Positions 9,251-17,072 of a stretch of 64,000 nucleotides of DNA are shown piece after piece. A program made the position numbers and the translations under genes. The number at the start of each line of letters is the position of its first letter. Position 1 is the stretch's first letter. This DNA is from Paucihalobacter ruber (lineage in GTDB: Bacteria > Bacteroidota > Bacteroidia > Flavobacteriales > Flavobacteriaceae), in assembly GCF_006494535.1 (NCBI RefSeq), contig NZ_VHIQ01000004.1, forward strand, positions 1 to 64,000. The letters are read 5' to 3'. The notes below the pieces were generated by a model. The model was not told the origin of the DNA, ran no database searches, and saw only the letters and a list, made by a program, of their open reading frames with translations.

Positions 9251-9544
9251 ATGAGCGACAACCAACAAGAAGACGCATTTTACGAAAAACTAAAAAAACA
9301 ACTTCAGGATACTTCTATGTGGCCTTCGCCGTACTTGTTTAAATTCATCATTAAATCTGATGCGGTAAAAGTGAATCAAATCAATACCATATTTGATAAT
9401 TTAGGTGCTGTAATTGAAACTAAACCCTCAAAAAAGGGCAATTATACCAGTCTTTCTATTAATGTGAAAATGAAAGATCCTGATGCCGTGATAGATAAGT
9501 ACAAACAAGTAGCAGAAAAGGTAGAAGGTGTTATTTCGTTATAA
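9251..9544 (+). CDS. DUF493 (YbeD-like) protein
   Basis: 97 residues starting MSDNQQEDAFYEKLKKQLQD. WPSPYLFKFIIKSD and the ferredoxin-like alpha/beta pattern through GNYTSLSINVKM and VEGVISL fit DUF493/YbeD, a small fold resembling regulatory ACT domains. Function is unknown; E. coli YbeD lies near lipoic acid genes. An ATG at 9218 is in frame but overlaps the -7 element, so 9251 is preferred. First of three plus-strand genes ending in murA. Confidence 0.85.
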   Translation: MSDNQQEDAFYEKLKKQLQDTSMWPSPYLFKFIIKSDAVKVNQINTIFDNLGAVIETKPSKKGNYTSLSINVKMKDPDAVIDKYKQVAEKVEGVISL

Positions 9545-9547
9545 ATG

Positions 9548-9578
9548 TTTGGTTTCGAACACAAATATTTTTACTTTG
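9548..9578 (+). promoter_or_regulatory. Promoter of the DUF4290-murA unit
   Basis: TTTG (9548-9551) followed after 20 nt by TACTTTG (9572-9578), close to the Bacteroidota consensus TTTG-N19-23-TAnnTTTG. The predicted transcription start is some 35 nt before the DUF4290 start codon. Confidence 0.5.
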
Positions 9579-9622
9579 CAAACAATAGTAAAACTTCATA
9601 GTAAATCATCAATTAAATTATT

Positions 9623-10261
9623 TTGACAGACAATTTAGAATACAATACAGAGCGCGAACATTTAATCATTCCCGAATACGGCAGACATCTCCAGAAGATG
9701 ATTAATTACGCCAAAGCCATCGAATCTCGTGAAGAGCGCAACAAGGTGGCAAAGTCAATTATTGCCGTGATGGGCAATTTACAGCCGCATTTAAGAGACG
9801 TGCCAGATTTTCAGCATAAATTATGGGATCAGCTGTTTATCATAGCCGATTTTGATTTGGATGTAGATTCGCCATATCCAATTCCCGATAGAGAAGAATT
9901 ATTTCGCAGACCTGAACGGTTGCCATATCCGCAAAATCATCCTAAATATCGTTTTTACGGAAACAATATTAAAACAATGATAGACGTGGCCATTACCTGG
10001 GAAGAAGGCGATTTAAAGGACGCTTTGGTTTACACCATAGCCAACCACATGAAAAAGTGCTTTTTAAACTGGAATAAAGATACCGTTGAAGACGATGTAA
10101 TCTTAGCGCATTTAGCAGAGTTGTCTAACAATCAATTAACCCTTAAATCTTCTTTTGACGATTTAAGCGATGCCAACAGCCTGTTAAAAACCAGAAAAAA
10201 ATACACCAAGAAAAGTAAAAGAACACAACACACTAATCGCACCAACCGAAAGCGCTATTAA
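9623..10261 (+). CDS. DUF4290 protein
   Basis: 212 residues, TTG start. The protein resembles DUF4290, which is restricted to Bacteroidota and commonly lies next to murA. It opens LEYNTEREHLIIPEYGRHLQ and carries YPQNHPKYRFYGNNIKTMID. The tail is very basic (TRKKYTKKSKRTQHTNRTNR), suggesting nucleic acid or ribosome contact, which is inference only. It is 5 nt upstream of murA, so almost certainly cotranscribed with it. Confidence 0.85.
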   Translation: MTDNLEYNTEREHLIIPEYGRHLQKMINYAKAIESREERNKVAKSIIAVMGNLQPHLRDVPDFQHKLWDQLFIIADFDLDVDSPYPIPDREELFRRPERLPYPQNHPKYRFYGNNIKTMIDVAITWEEGDLKDALVYTIANHMKKCFLNWNKDTVEDDVILAHLAELSNNQLTLKSSFDDLSDANSLLKTRKKYTKKSKRTQHTNRTNRKRY

Positions 10262-10266
10262 AATTT

Positions 10267-11574
10267 ATGGGAACGTTTAAAATTGAAGGCGGGCATCAAT
10301 TAAAAGGTAGTATCAAACCGCAAGGCGCCAAAAATGAAGCACTACAAATTTTGTGTGCTGTTTTACTTACCGACCAAAAGGTAACCATCCACAACATCCC
10401 TGATATAGTTGATGTTAATAAACTAATTGCGCTTCTTCAAAAGTTAGGCGTAAAAGTAGCTTCGGTAGGAGCTAATGCTTATTCTTTTCAGGCAGATGAC
10501 ATCAATTTAGAATATCTGGAGTCTGAACAATTTAAAATAGACGGTGGCAGTTTACGCGGTTCTATTATGATTGTTGGTCCGTTATTAGCAAGATTCGGTA
10601 AGGGTTACATTCCTAAACCCGGAGGAGACAAAATAGGCCGACGCAGATTAGATACCCACTTTGAAGGTTTTATTAGATTGGGTGCCAGTTTTAGATACAA
10701 CCGGGAAGAACACTTTTACGGGGTAGAAGCCAAGCAACTCACGGGCACTTATATGTTACTCGATGAAGCTTCGGTAACCGGAACCGCCAATATTGTAATG
10801 GCGGCTGTTTTGGCCAAAGGCACCACAACCATTTATAATGCGGCATGCGAACCTTATTTACAGCAACTTTGTAATATGCTCATAAGAATGGGCGCCGAAA
10901 TAAAGGGCGTTGGTTCTAACTTGCTAATTATTGAAGGTGTTGAAAAGTTGGGCGGTACCACTCACACGATGCTACCCGACATGATAGAAATTGGCAGCTG
11001 GATTGGATTGGCAGCCATGACCAAAAGTGAATTGACCATTAAAGATGTTAGCTGGAAAGATTTAGGTCAAATACCCAATGTTTTCAGAAAACTAGGCATC
11101 ACCGTTGAGCAGAAAGGAGACGACATTCATGTTCCCGCACATGCCAACGGTTATAAAATTCAGAAGTTTATTGACGGATCTATTTTAACCGTTGCCGATG
11201 CGCCATGGCCGGGATTTACGCCGGATTTATTAAGTATAGTTTTGGTAATAGCCACCCAAGCCGAAGGTGAAGTACTGGTGCATCAAAAAATGTTTGAAAG
11301 CAGATTGTTCTTTGTGGATAAATTAATAGATATGGGGGCTAAAATTATTTTATGCGATCCGCACCGTGCTACGGTTATCGGGCATAACTTTAAATCGCAG
11401 TTAAAAGCCACTACCATGACCTCGCCCGATATTAGAGCCGGAATATCGTTATTGATTGCAGCACTATCTGCAAAAGGCACTTCTATTATTCACAATATTG
11501 AACAAATAGATCGTGGCTACGAGCGTATTGATGAGCGTTTACGGGCCATTGGCGCCAAAATAGAACGGATATAG
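10267..11574 (+). CDS. murA: UDP-N-acetylglucosamine 1-carboxyvinyltransferase
   Basis: 435 residues. First committed step of peptidoglycan synthesis: transfer of enolpyruvate from PEP to UDP-GlcNAc in the cytoplasm. Family blocks: IKPQGAKNEALQIL (17-30, Lys22 and Asn23 in the active site), GGSLRGSIMIVGPLLARFG, and PDMIEIGSWIGLAAM. The active-site loop reads KPGGDKIGRR, so the residue equal to E. coli Cys115, the fosfomycin target, is Asp121. Known Asp-type MurA enzymes are active and insensitive to fosfomycin. A strong terminator follows the stop codon. Confidence 0.96.
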   Translation: MGTFKIEGGHQLKGSIKPQGAKNEALQILCAVLLTDQKVTIHNIPDIVDVNKLIALLQKLGVKVASVGANAYSFQADDINLEYLESEQFKIDGGSLRGSIMIVGPLLARFGKGYIPKPGGDKIGRRRLDTHFEGFIRLGASFRYNREEHFYGVEAKQLTGTYMLLDEASVTGTANIVMAAVLAKGTTTIYNAACEPYLQQLCNMLIRMGAEIKGVGSNLLIIEGVEKLGGTTHTMLPDMIEIGSWIGLAAMTKSELTIKDVSWKDLGQIPNVFRKLGITVEQKGDDIHVPAHANGYKIQKFIDGSILTVADAPWPGFTPDLLSIVLVIATQAEGEVLVHQKMFESRLFFVDKLIDMGAKIILCDPHRATVIGHNFKSQLKATTMTSPDIRAGISLLIAALSAKGTSIIHNIEQIDRGYERIDERLRAIGAKIERI

Positions 11575-11579
11575 ACATC

Positions 11580-11606
11580 AGAAAAGCTCTGATTTTCAGA
11601 GCTTTT
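11580..11606 (+). terminator. Terminator after murA
   Basis: GAAAAGCTCTGA / TCAGAGCTTTTC with a 3-nt loop, starting 6 nt after the murA stop codon. The short T-run suggests it could also act on the opposite strand. Confidence 0.8.
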
Positions 11607-11736
11607 CAAACTTGTTTATGGAATGGTTACATGGTGTAGCTGCAAAGAACTTCTCAAATAATACGCAACTACATTAAACCTCTAACGATAGTATTATTTC
11701 TTTATTGTGTGAGTTCTAAAATATTTTAGAAAAAAT

Positions 11737-13035
11737 TTAAGAAACTGCAGTTTTGTAAACTTGTAAACATCGTTCCCGTGCCATTTTATGGTCTACAATG
11801 GGTGTTGGATAGTCTAAACTGTTCAAGTTTTTTACCCACTTATTGATGTATTTGTGTTCTTTATCGAATTTATCGATTTGTGTAGTTGGATTAAAAATTC
11901 TGAAGTAAGGCGCAGCATCTACACCACAACCTGCAACCCATTGCCAGTTACCAACATTACTGGCCATTTCGTAATCGTGTAATTTTTCGGCGAAGTAGGC
12001 TTCACCCCAACGCCAGTCAATTAACAAATGTTTACATAAAAAGCTTCCAACTAACATCCTTACGCGATTATGCATAAAACCTGTTTCGTTGAGTTGTCGC
12101 ATTCCGGCATCTACTAACGGATAACCGGTATTGCCATCACACCATTTTTTGAATTCTTCTTCGTTGTTACGCCATTCAATCCTGTCGTATTGGGGTTTGA
12201 AACTTTTATGAGATGTATTTGGAAAATGCCATAATATCTGCATAAAAAATTCTCGCCAAATCAATTCTTTTAAATAGGTTTGGTTTTGTCGTATCGATGC
12301 TTTTTCCACCAATCTTCTCACACTAACAGTTCCAAATCTCAAATGCGGACCAACACGCGAGGTTTCGTCTTTAGCCGGGAAATTTCGTGTGGCTTCGTAA
12401 TCGTCGATAAGTGAATTATCAATTTGGAAGTTAGCGACCTTAATTGGAGACGGTACGAACCCAATATCGCTAAGACTTAAAAAAGGTAAATTGTCATCTT
12501 TAAAACAATGATTTAATAAACCTTCAGAATTAAAAGGTTTAACGTGGTCTGCACTAAATAATTCAAGCCATTTTCTGGAGTATGGCGTGTAAACAACGTA
12601 AGGTTTGCCATCGTTTTTCACAACCTCATTTTTTTCAAAAATCACCTGGTCTTTAAACGTTTTAAAAGCTATGTTTCTTGACTTAAGAAATTCAGAAATT
12701 GAGTTGTCACGCTCGGTCGCGTAGGGTTCGTAATCTCGGTTGGTAAATACTGTTTTAACAGCATATTGATGAACTAATCTATTAAAAACATCTAACGGTT
12801 TTCCATGGAAAATAGATATACCACTAGTGTGTTTTTTAAGTTGGTTGTTAATGTTTGAAAGTGTATCGTGAATAAAATTTACTCTACTATCGTTTTTGGG
12901 TAGCTTGTTAAGAATATCTTCATCAAAAATAAAAATGGGCAAGACCGGTAATTTTTCATTGAAGGCATGAAATAATCCGGCGTTGTCCTCAAGTCTTAAA
13001 TCTCTTCTGAACCAAAAAATATTGATTTCCTGCAT
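11737..13035 (-). CDS. phrB: Class I deoxyribodipyrimidine photolyase
   Basis: 432 residues. It repairs cyclobutane pyrimidine dimers with blue light via FAD. The N-terminal antenna domain begins INIFWFRRDLRLEDNAGLF. The FAD domain shows SRVGPHLRFGTVSVRRL, LIWREFFMQILWHF, PLVDAGMRQLNETGFMHNR and NVGNWQWVAGCGVDAAPYF, the class I signature set. The protein is slightly shorter than the E. coli enzyme (472). It is the last gene of a run that includes an SRPBCC protein and TspO with gaps of 4 to 9 nt. Assigned as a CPD photolyase by overall pattern; 6-4 activity cannot be fully excluded. Confidence 0.88.
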   Translation of the reverse strand: MQEINIFWFRRDLRLEDNAGLFHAFNEKLPVLPIFIFDEDILNKLPKNDSRVNFIHDTLSNINNQLKKHTSGISIFHGKPLDVFNRLVHQYAVKTVFTNRDYEPYATERDNSISEFLKSRNIAFKTFKDQVIFEKNEVVKNDGKPYVVYTPYSRKWLELFSADHVKPFNSEGLLNHCFKDDNLPFLSLSDIGFVPSPIKVANFQIDNSLIDDYEATRNFPAKDETSRVGPHLRFGTVSVRRLVEKASIRQNQTYLKELIWREFFMQILWHFPNTSHKSFKPQYDRIEWRNNEEEFKKWCDGNTGYPLVDAGMRQLNETGFMHNRVRMLVGSFLCKHLLIDWRWGEAYFAEKLHDYEMASNVGNWQWVAGCGVDAAPYFRIFNPTTQIDKFDKEHKYINKWVKNLNSLDYPTPIVDHKMARERCLQVYKTAVS

Positions 13036-13044
13036 TCTAAATCG

Positions 13045-13515
13045 TTATTTTAAAGTGTATTTTCCAAATTTAGCTTCAAGGGCTTGTGTTCTGTAATTGA
13101 ATATTTCTTCTAATTTTGGTTTCACTAAAAAAGGATGTACCAACTTTCCTAAGAATCCGAAAGGTATCTTGTAATGCACCAAGTCTTCCATTTCAACGCC
13201 GCCTTCAATTTCTTTTATAAAATGCTGATGATGCCACAAAGCATAAGGACCAAAGCGCTGCTCGTCAACAAAATATTTGAGAGCTTCAACATGGGTGATT
13301 TCGCTTACCCAACTGGTTTTGATACCCAAAAGCGGTGTTACAATGTATTCAATCATTTGTCCGGCATACATTGGTCTGTCTGCTCCAGAAATGATTTTGA
13401 AGGTCATATATTCAGGAGTAATGACCTTGAGATTTGCCGGATTTGATAAAAACTCCCAGGCTTCTTCCAAGCTGATAGGTAATTTTTGGGTGGCGTGTAA
13501 ACAGTATAAAGACAT
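13045..13515 (-). CDS. SRPBCC family protein
   Basis: 156 residues of the helix-grip SRPBCC/START superfamily. It shows HATQKLPISLEEAWEFLSNP (residues 7-26), AGQMIEYIVTPLLGIKTSWV and EDLVHYKIPFGFLGKL. Close relatives are routinely encoded beside photolyases in Bacteroidota and Proteobacteria, where the ligand is unknown. It is 9 nt upstream of the photolyase gene and 4 nt downstream of tspO, so one transcription unit is likely. The fold is well supported; a role in light stress is inferred from position. Confidence 0.82.
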   Translation of the reverse strand: MSLYCLHATQKLPISLEEAWEFLSNPANLKVITPEYMTFKIISGADRPMYAGQMIEYIVTPLLGIKTSWVSEITHVEALKYFVDEQRFGPYALWHHQHFIKEIEGGVEMEDLVHYKIPFGFLGKLVHPFLVKPKLEEIFNYRTQALEAKFGKYTLK

Positions 13516-13519
13516 TTTA

Positions 13520-13981
13520 TTAATTATAAAAGTAAGCGTAAGCGTTCAATGAGCAGGCAATTATTAACCAAATGGCGTAAGGTGCTAAAAGCAATTGTTT
13601 GTATTTAAACTCAGATATATAAAAAAGGCTTAAAAACAAAATGACCAGCGTTAAAGCAATAATTACGACTAAAGCAGTAAGTATTTGGTATTGATTAAAA
13701 AAGATATAATTCCAACTGACATTCAACAGCCATAAAACGACGAATAAACCGATTTTAAAGTTATTAATTTCGGCTTTAAAAAAGTAGGCCAAGTACAACG
13801 AGAAACAAATCATGATGAGCGTCCACGCTGCGCCAAAAACCCATCCCGGCGGTGTCCATGGTGCTTTATTAAGATTGAGGTACCAATTTGAGCTTGGACC
13901 TTCTCCCATCAACCAACTTCCGATGGCTAGACCTCCAAAATTTAAAATAAGAAAGAGAATTATTAAGTAGCCAAATTTCAT
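13520..13981 (-). CDS. tspO: TspO/MBR family protein
   Basis: 153 residues with five hydrophobic segments, as in the tryptophan-rich sensory protein family. It carries the signature NKAPWTPPGWVFGAAWTLI (residues 37-55), followed by the LWLLNVSWNYIFF segment. TspO is an inner or outer membrane protein that binds and degrades porphyrins in light and responds to oxidative stress. The start overlaps the glutathione peroxidase gene end by 4 nt, so the two are coupled. Position in the photolyase run fits a porphyrin and light-stress role. Confidence 0.93.
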   Translation of the reverse strand: MKFGYLIILFLILNFGGLAIGSWLMGEGPSSNWYLNLNKAPWTPPGWVFGAAWTLIMICFSLYLAYFFKAEINNFKIGLFVVLWLLNVSWNYIFFNQYQILTALVVIIALTLVILFLSLFYISEFKYKQLLLAPYAIWLIIACSLNAYAYFYN

Positions 13982-14517
13982 TTTAAGTGTTTTGTTATTT
14001 TTGAACTCATAGGGTTCGTCATTGAACCATACGAATCTACCAAATTTCCTTCTGGATTGATCAAAAATTTATGAAAATTCCACTTAACACTACTATCTTT
14101 TTTACCATTTAGATATTTATTGGTGAGCCATTTGTAAAGCGGGTGCTGATTACTGCCTTTTACATCGAGTTTTTCGGTAATGATAAATGAAACACCGTAG
14201 TTACGCTCGCAAAATTCTTGAATATCACCGGCACTGCCCGGTTCCTGATTGCCAAATTGATTGCAAGGTGCGCCAATGACCACCAACTTGTCTTGATAGG
14301 TTTGATATAGTTTTTCTAAATCTTTGTATTGCGGGGTGAATCCGCATTTAGAGGCTACGTTAACAATGAGGATGAATTTTCCTTTAAATTCTGAAAGCTG
14401 AATCGCTTGTCCTTGAAGACTGTTTATTTCAACATCGTAAAAAGGCGATTTAGGTGGAGTTTCGGGTGAGTTATTGTTTTGAAACAAAGTATTGGCAAAT
14501 ATTTTAAATGGGTTCAT
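13978..14517 (-). CDS. Glutathione peroxidase family protein (Cys type)
   Basis: 179 residues. Thiol peroxidase that reduces hydrogen or lipid peroxides. The catalytic block NVASKCGFTPQYKDLEKLY places the peroxidatic residue at Cys58, not selenocysteine. The family tripartite site is completed by the PCNQFGNQEPG block (Gln) and KWNFHKFLI (Trp). An N-terminal extension of about 25 residues contains no clear signal peptide. It overlaps tspO by 4 nt and lies 3 nt after the SDR gene, so it belongs to the same unit. Confidence 0.92.
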   Translation of the reverse strand: MNPFKIFANTLFQNNNSPETPPKSPFYDVEINSLQGQAIQLSEFKGKFILIVNVASKCGFTPQYKDLEKLYQTYQDKLVVIGAPCNQFGNQEPGSAGDIQEFCERNYGVSFIITEKLDVKGSNQHPLYKWLTNKYLNGKKDSSVKWNFHKFLINPEGNLVDSYGSMTNPMSSKITKHLK

Positions 14518-14520
14518 AAT

Positions 14521-15204
14521 CTATAATTTAAAACTTACGATACCGCAATCTAACTCGAAAATCTGTCCCGATATTTTCGAAGCTTTGTCTGATAGTAAAA
14601 AGTATGCCATATCGGCAACGTTTTCCGGTTGTAGGAAGGTTTTCATTGGGTGGCGCTCGTTCATGTTTTCAATCATTTTGTCGTTGCGCAGTAACTTAGA
14701 AGCCAAGTCGGTATTGGTTACAGTTGGCGCAATAGCGTTAACTCTTATGGTTGGTGCCAGTTCAGCTCCCAATGATTTGGTTAAACCTTCAACGGCCGAT
14801 TTAGCCGCCGCTACACTGGCGTGAAAAGGCATCCCTAATTTCGCTGCTACTGTACTAAAAAGTAAAATAGATGGGTTATGACCGTTTTTTAATACCGGTA
14901 AATATTGCTGAATAGCCTTAACAGCTCCAATCACATTGATGTTAAAATCACTTTGAAAATCTTCAACACTCAAACGGTTGATAGGTTTTAAATTGATACT
15001 TCCCGGTGCATAAACCAAACCGTCTGCTTCTGAAATTTCGGGTAACTCATCTGATAAAACATCACAGGTATAGTGCGTTAAGTTTACGTGACTTTCTGAA
15101 GGTTCAGTTCGGCTGATATTTACGACTTTATGTTCGGTTAAAAGCGACTTGACGATGGCATTTCCAATACCTTTGCTGCCGCCAATTACTATGTACGTTT
15201 GCAT
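14521..15204 (-). CDS. Short-chain dehydrogenase/reductase
   Basis: 227 residues, classical SDR size. The cofactor site is IVIGGSKGIGNAIVKSL (residues 5-21, TGxxxGIG-like). The region LLFSTVAAKLGMPFHASVAAAKSA shows Ser and the YxxxK-equivalent zone altered: the usual catalytic Tyr is replaced by Ser or His (HASVAAAKSA). It ends SGQIFELDCGI. The missing Tyr makes normal alcohol dehydrogenase chemistry uncertain. It heads the unit SDR-gpx-tspO-SRPBCC-phr, directly after a terminator. Confidence 0.85.
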   Translation of the reverse strand: MQTYIVIGGSKGIGNAIVKSLLTEHKVVNISRTEPSESHVNLTHYTCDVLSDELPEISEADGLVYAPGSINLKPINRLSVEDFQSDFNINVIGAVKAIQQYLPVLKNGHNPSILLFSTVAAKLGMPFHASVAAAKSAVEGLTKSLGAELAPTIRVNAIAPTVTNTDLASKLLRNDKMIENMNERHPMKTFLQPENVADMAYFLLSDKASKISGQIFELDCGIVSFKL

Positions 15205-15236
15205 TTGTTATAATTTAGTTGTTTATAATTTTAAAA

Positions 15237-15272
15237 AAAGCCAAAGGTTTCGTAGAGAAAGACTTTGGCTTT
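15237..15272 (-). terminator. Terminator between the folE unit and the SDR-phr unit
   Basis: AAAGCCAAAG / CTTTGGCTTT with a 16-nt loop. On the minus strand it is followed by a run of seven T. It ends transcripts coming from folE and the 74-residue gene, so the genes at 11.7-15.2 kb need their own promoter. Confidence 0.8.
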
Positions 15273-15277
15273 GATTT

Positions 15278-15502
15278 TTAAGCGTTTAATGGAACACCTT
15301 TGAGCCTTTTTTCGATTTTTTGTTTTACCGCTGTCAGACGTTTCATCAGGTCCATTATTTTTTGATCTTTCTTTTTCTTGTAAATTTCGTTTAAGCTCAA
15401 AATTAAATCTTTTGCTTCTCTGGCAGCCACAATGCGGTCGCTGGTAGTTTTAAACTTAAACTTTCTTTGCTCAAACTCTTGAGCTTTAGCAATTAGTTCC
15501 AT
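15278..15502 (-). CDS. Small basic helical protein, unknown
   Basis: 74 residues, not recognised as a named family. It is rich in Lys and Glu and appears to be two long helices (KAQEFEQRKFKFKTTSDR, then a segment ending KKKKDQKIMDLMKRL), suggesting a coiled coil or nucleic-acid contact. It lies 3 nt downstream of folE and just before a terminator, so it should be the last gene of the folE unit. A small lysine-rich protein beside folE may be a conserved companion in this light-stress block, but no function can be assigned. Confidence 0.65.
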   Translation of the reverse strand: MELIAKAQEFEQRKFKFKTTSDRIVAAREAKDLILSLNEIYKKKKDQKIMDLMKRLTAVKQKIEKRLKGVPLNA

Positions 15503-15505
15503 AAC

Positions 15506-16207
15506 TTAATCATTTATATAACTTTGCAATTCTCTTATTTTTTCAGCATTGTTAAATGCACCACCATAGAATGTGGTAACCGTTGCTGAAGTATCGTCTT
15601 TAATGCCTCTTGACGACACACAAAGGTGTTTGGCATCGATGATAACCGCAACATCTTTTGTGCCTAAAATTTCCTGTAAATCTGTCCCAATTTGATTGGT
15701 TAAACGTTCTTGTACTTGCGGACGCTTAGCATAGAATTGTACAATTCGGTTTAACTTAGATAAACCAATCACTTTACCCGAAGAAATATAAGCCACATGT
15801 GCTTTTCCAATAATCGGCACAAAGTGATGTTCGCAATTAGAATAGAAAGTGATATTCTTTTCTACCAGCATTTGATTGTACTGATATTTATTATCGAATA
15901 GCGCCACTTTCGGTTTATTCTTTGGATTTAATCCAGAGAAAATTTCGTCGATATACATTTTGGCAACGCGGTCTGGAGTGCCTTGCAGTGAATCATCGTT
16001 AAGATCTAAGCCCATAACTTCCATAATTTCTCTAAACAGTATGGAGATACGTTCTTTTTTTTCGGCATCAGACATTTTAAAAGCGTCAGCTTTCATGGGA
16101 GTTTCTAACCCGGTGTAAAGGTGATCATCACCAATTTCCTCTAGTGAAAATCCATTTAATTTACTGCCGTTTACTTTTTTTGGTACTACTAATTTTTCTG
16201 TGTTCAT
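15506..16207 (-). CDS. folE: GTP cyclohydrolase I
   Basis: 233 residues from the ATG at 16207 (MNTEKLVVPKKVNG). It turns GTP into 7,8-dihydroneopterin triphosphate, the first step to folates and pterins. Conserved blocks: YSNCEHHFVPIIGKAHVAYI with the zinc ligand Cys and His residues, IGLSKLNRIVQFYAKRPQVQERLT and AKHLCVSSRGIKD with the second zinc Cys. The frame stays open upstream to 16348, but that extension overlaps the TIGR03643 gene and adds unrelated sequence. Beside photolyases, it may supply the folate or pterin antenna chromophore. Confidence 0.9.
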   Translation of the reverse strand: MNTEKLVVPKKVNGSKLNGFSLEEIGDDHLYTGLETPMKADAFKMSDAEKKERISILFREIMEVMGLDLNDDSLQGTPDRVAKMYIDEIFSGLNPKNKPKVALFDNKYQYNQMLVEKNITFYSNCEHHFVPIIGKAHVAYISSGKVIGLSKLNRIVQFYAKRPQVQERLTNQIGTDLQEILGTKDVAVIIDAKHLCVSSRGIKDDTSATVTTFYGGAFNNAEKIRELQSYIND

Positions 16208-16262
16208 AGTGTCTTTTTTGTGTGCTGTCTTTAAGGACTCCAATCTTAAAGCAAAGCACGAT

Positions 16263-16538
16263 TCATCGTTTTGAAATGGAGTTGTTTGATATACTCTTTT
16301 GTCTGCTACACTTAAATCTACCTTCGGTAAAATTTCTAAGTTTTGCATGTTTTGTTTTTCTTCCGCTAACTCTTTTTCGCCATAATTTGAAACTGCCCGG
16401 TTTCATTTCACGCCGCATTAAGTTAATAACTTCTTGTTCTTTCAAATTAAACTGAAGTAAAATAGCATCGAAGGGTGTGCGATCTTCCCATGCCATTTCA
16501 ATTATCCGATCAATTTGTTCTGGATTTAAATGCTTCAT
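16263..16538 (-). CDS. TIGR03643 family protein
   Basis: 91 residues. The first 67 closely follow the TIGR03643 pattern: LNPEQIDRIIEMAWEDRTPF, FNLKEQEVINLMRREMKPGS and WRKRVSGRKTKHAKLR. The last 24 residues (FTEGRFKC onwards) are not typical. The helical N-terminus looks like a small DNA-binding or adaptor fold, and the family often travels with photolyases and cryptochromes. It overlaps the upstream hypothetical gene by 4 nt and precedes folE. The family is well matched; the role is unknown. Confidence 0.85.
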   Translation of the reverse strand: MKHLNPEQIDRIIEMAWEDRTPFDAILLQFNLKEQEVINLMRREMKPGSFKLWRKRVSGRKTKHAKLRNFTEGRFKCSRQKSISNNSISKR

Positions 16539-16963
16539 ATATGAGGCATCTCGTATTGTAAGTCGTAATTAACCTTTGCATCTAACAACTTACTGAAAAA
16601 ACTTTTGTTTTCTTTGAACAATTTGTTATTTCTAAACCTCACGAATCTGCCTTGCGCGTGAATACTGGCTCCGTTGGTTTTATAAATTACCAGTTGATAA
16701 AATGGAATAACCCAGGTGAAATTTTTTAAACCTTTATTAATATGTAATAGAACACCATTAGGTCTCATTTCAATATTGCCATAATTGATATCGGAAACAG
16801 TGTTCATGTATGATTGAAAATTCGGACTAACCTCTTCAATCATCATGCGTTTCGAGCCTGTACCACCCATTTTAATCGACTGAATAAATGAATAAGGTCT
16901 CCCTACGATATCGTTAATTAAATTATCGTGTTCCTTGTTGTTGTAAGTTGTATCTAGAACCAT
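16535..16963 (-). CDS. Conserved protein of unknown function
   Basis: 142 residues, no named family recognised. It looks beta-rich and soluble (MRPNGVLLHINKGLKNFTWV, QLVIYKTNGASIHAQGRFVR), with no signal peptide or membrane segment. Such a layout is compatible with a small PH-like or barrel fold, which I offer only as a description. It overlaps the TIGR03643 gene by 4 nt and probably heads the folE unit, with about 110 nt of upstream region separating it from the next photolyase-family gene. Confidence 0.7.
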   Translation of the reverse strand: MVLDTTYNNKEHDNLINDIVGRPYSFIQSIKMGGTGSKRMMIEEVSPNFQSYMNTVSDINYGNIEMRPNGVLLHINKGLKNFTWVIPFYQLVIYKTNGASIHAQGRFVRFRNNKLFKENKSFFSKLLDAKVNYDLQYEMPHI

Positions 16964-17072
16964 TATTTTAATTTCTACTCAAAGATAAAAAATGTTTAAT
17001 GTTTAAACGGAAAGATTAAACAATAATTAACAGTTTGATTTTTTTGATTGGATTAGAAATAAAAATGAATAT

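Noticed and set aside
16208-16348. N-terminal extension of FolE
   Set aside because: Overlaps the TIGR03643 gene, and FolE homologues start near MNTEK.
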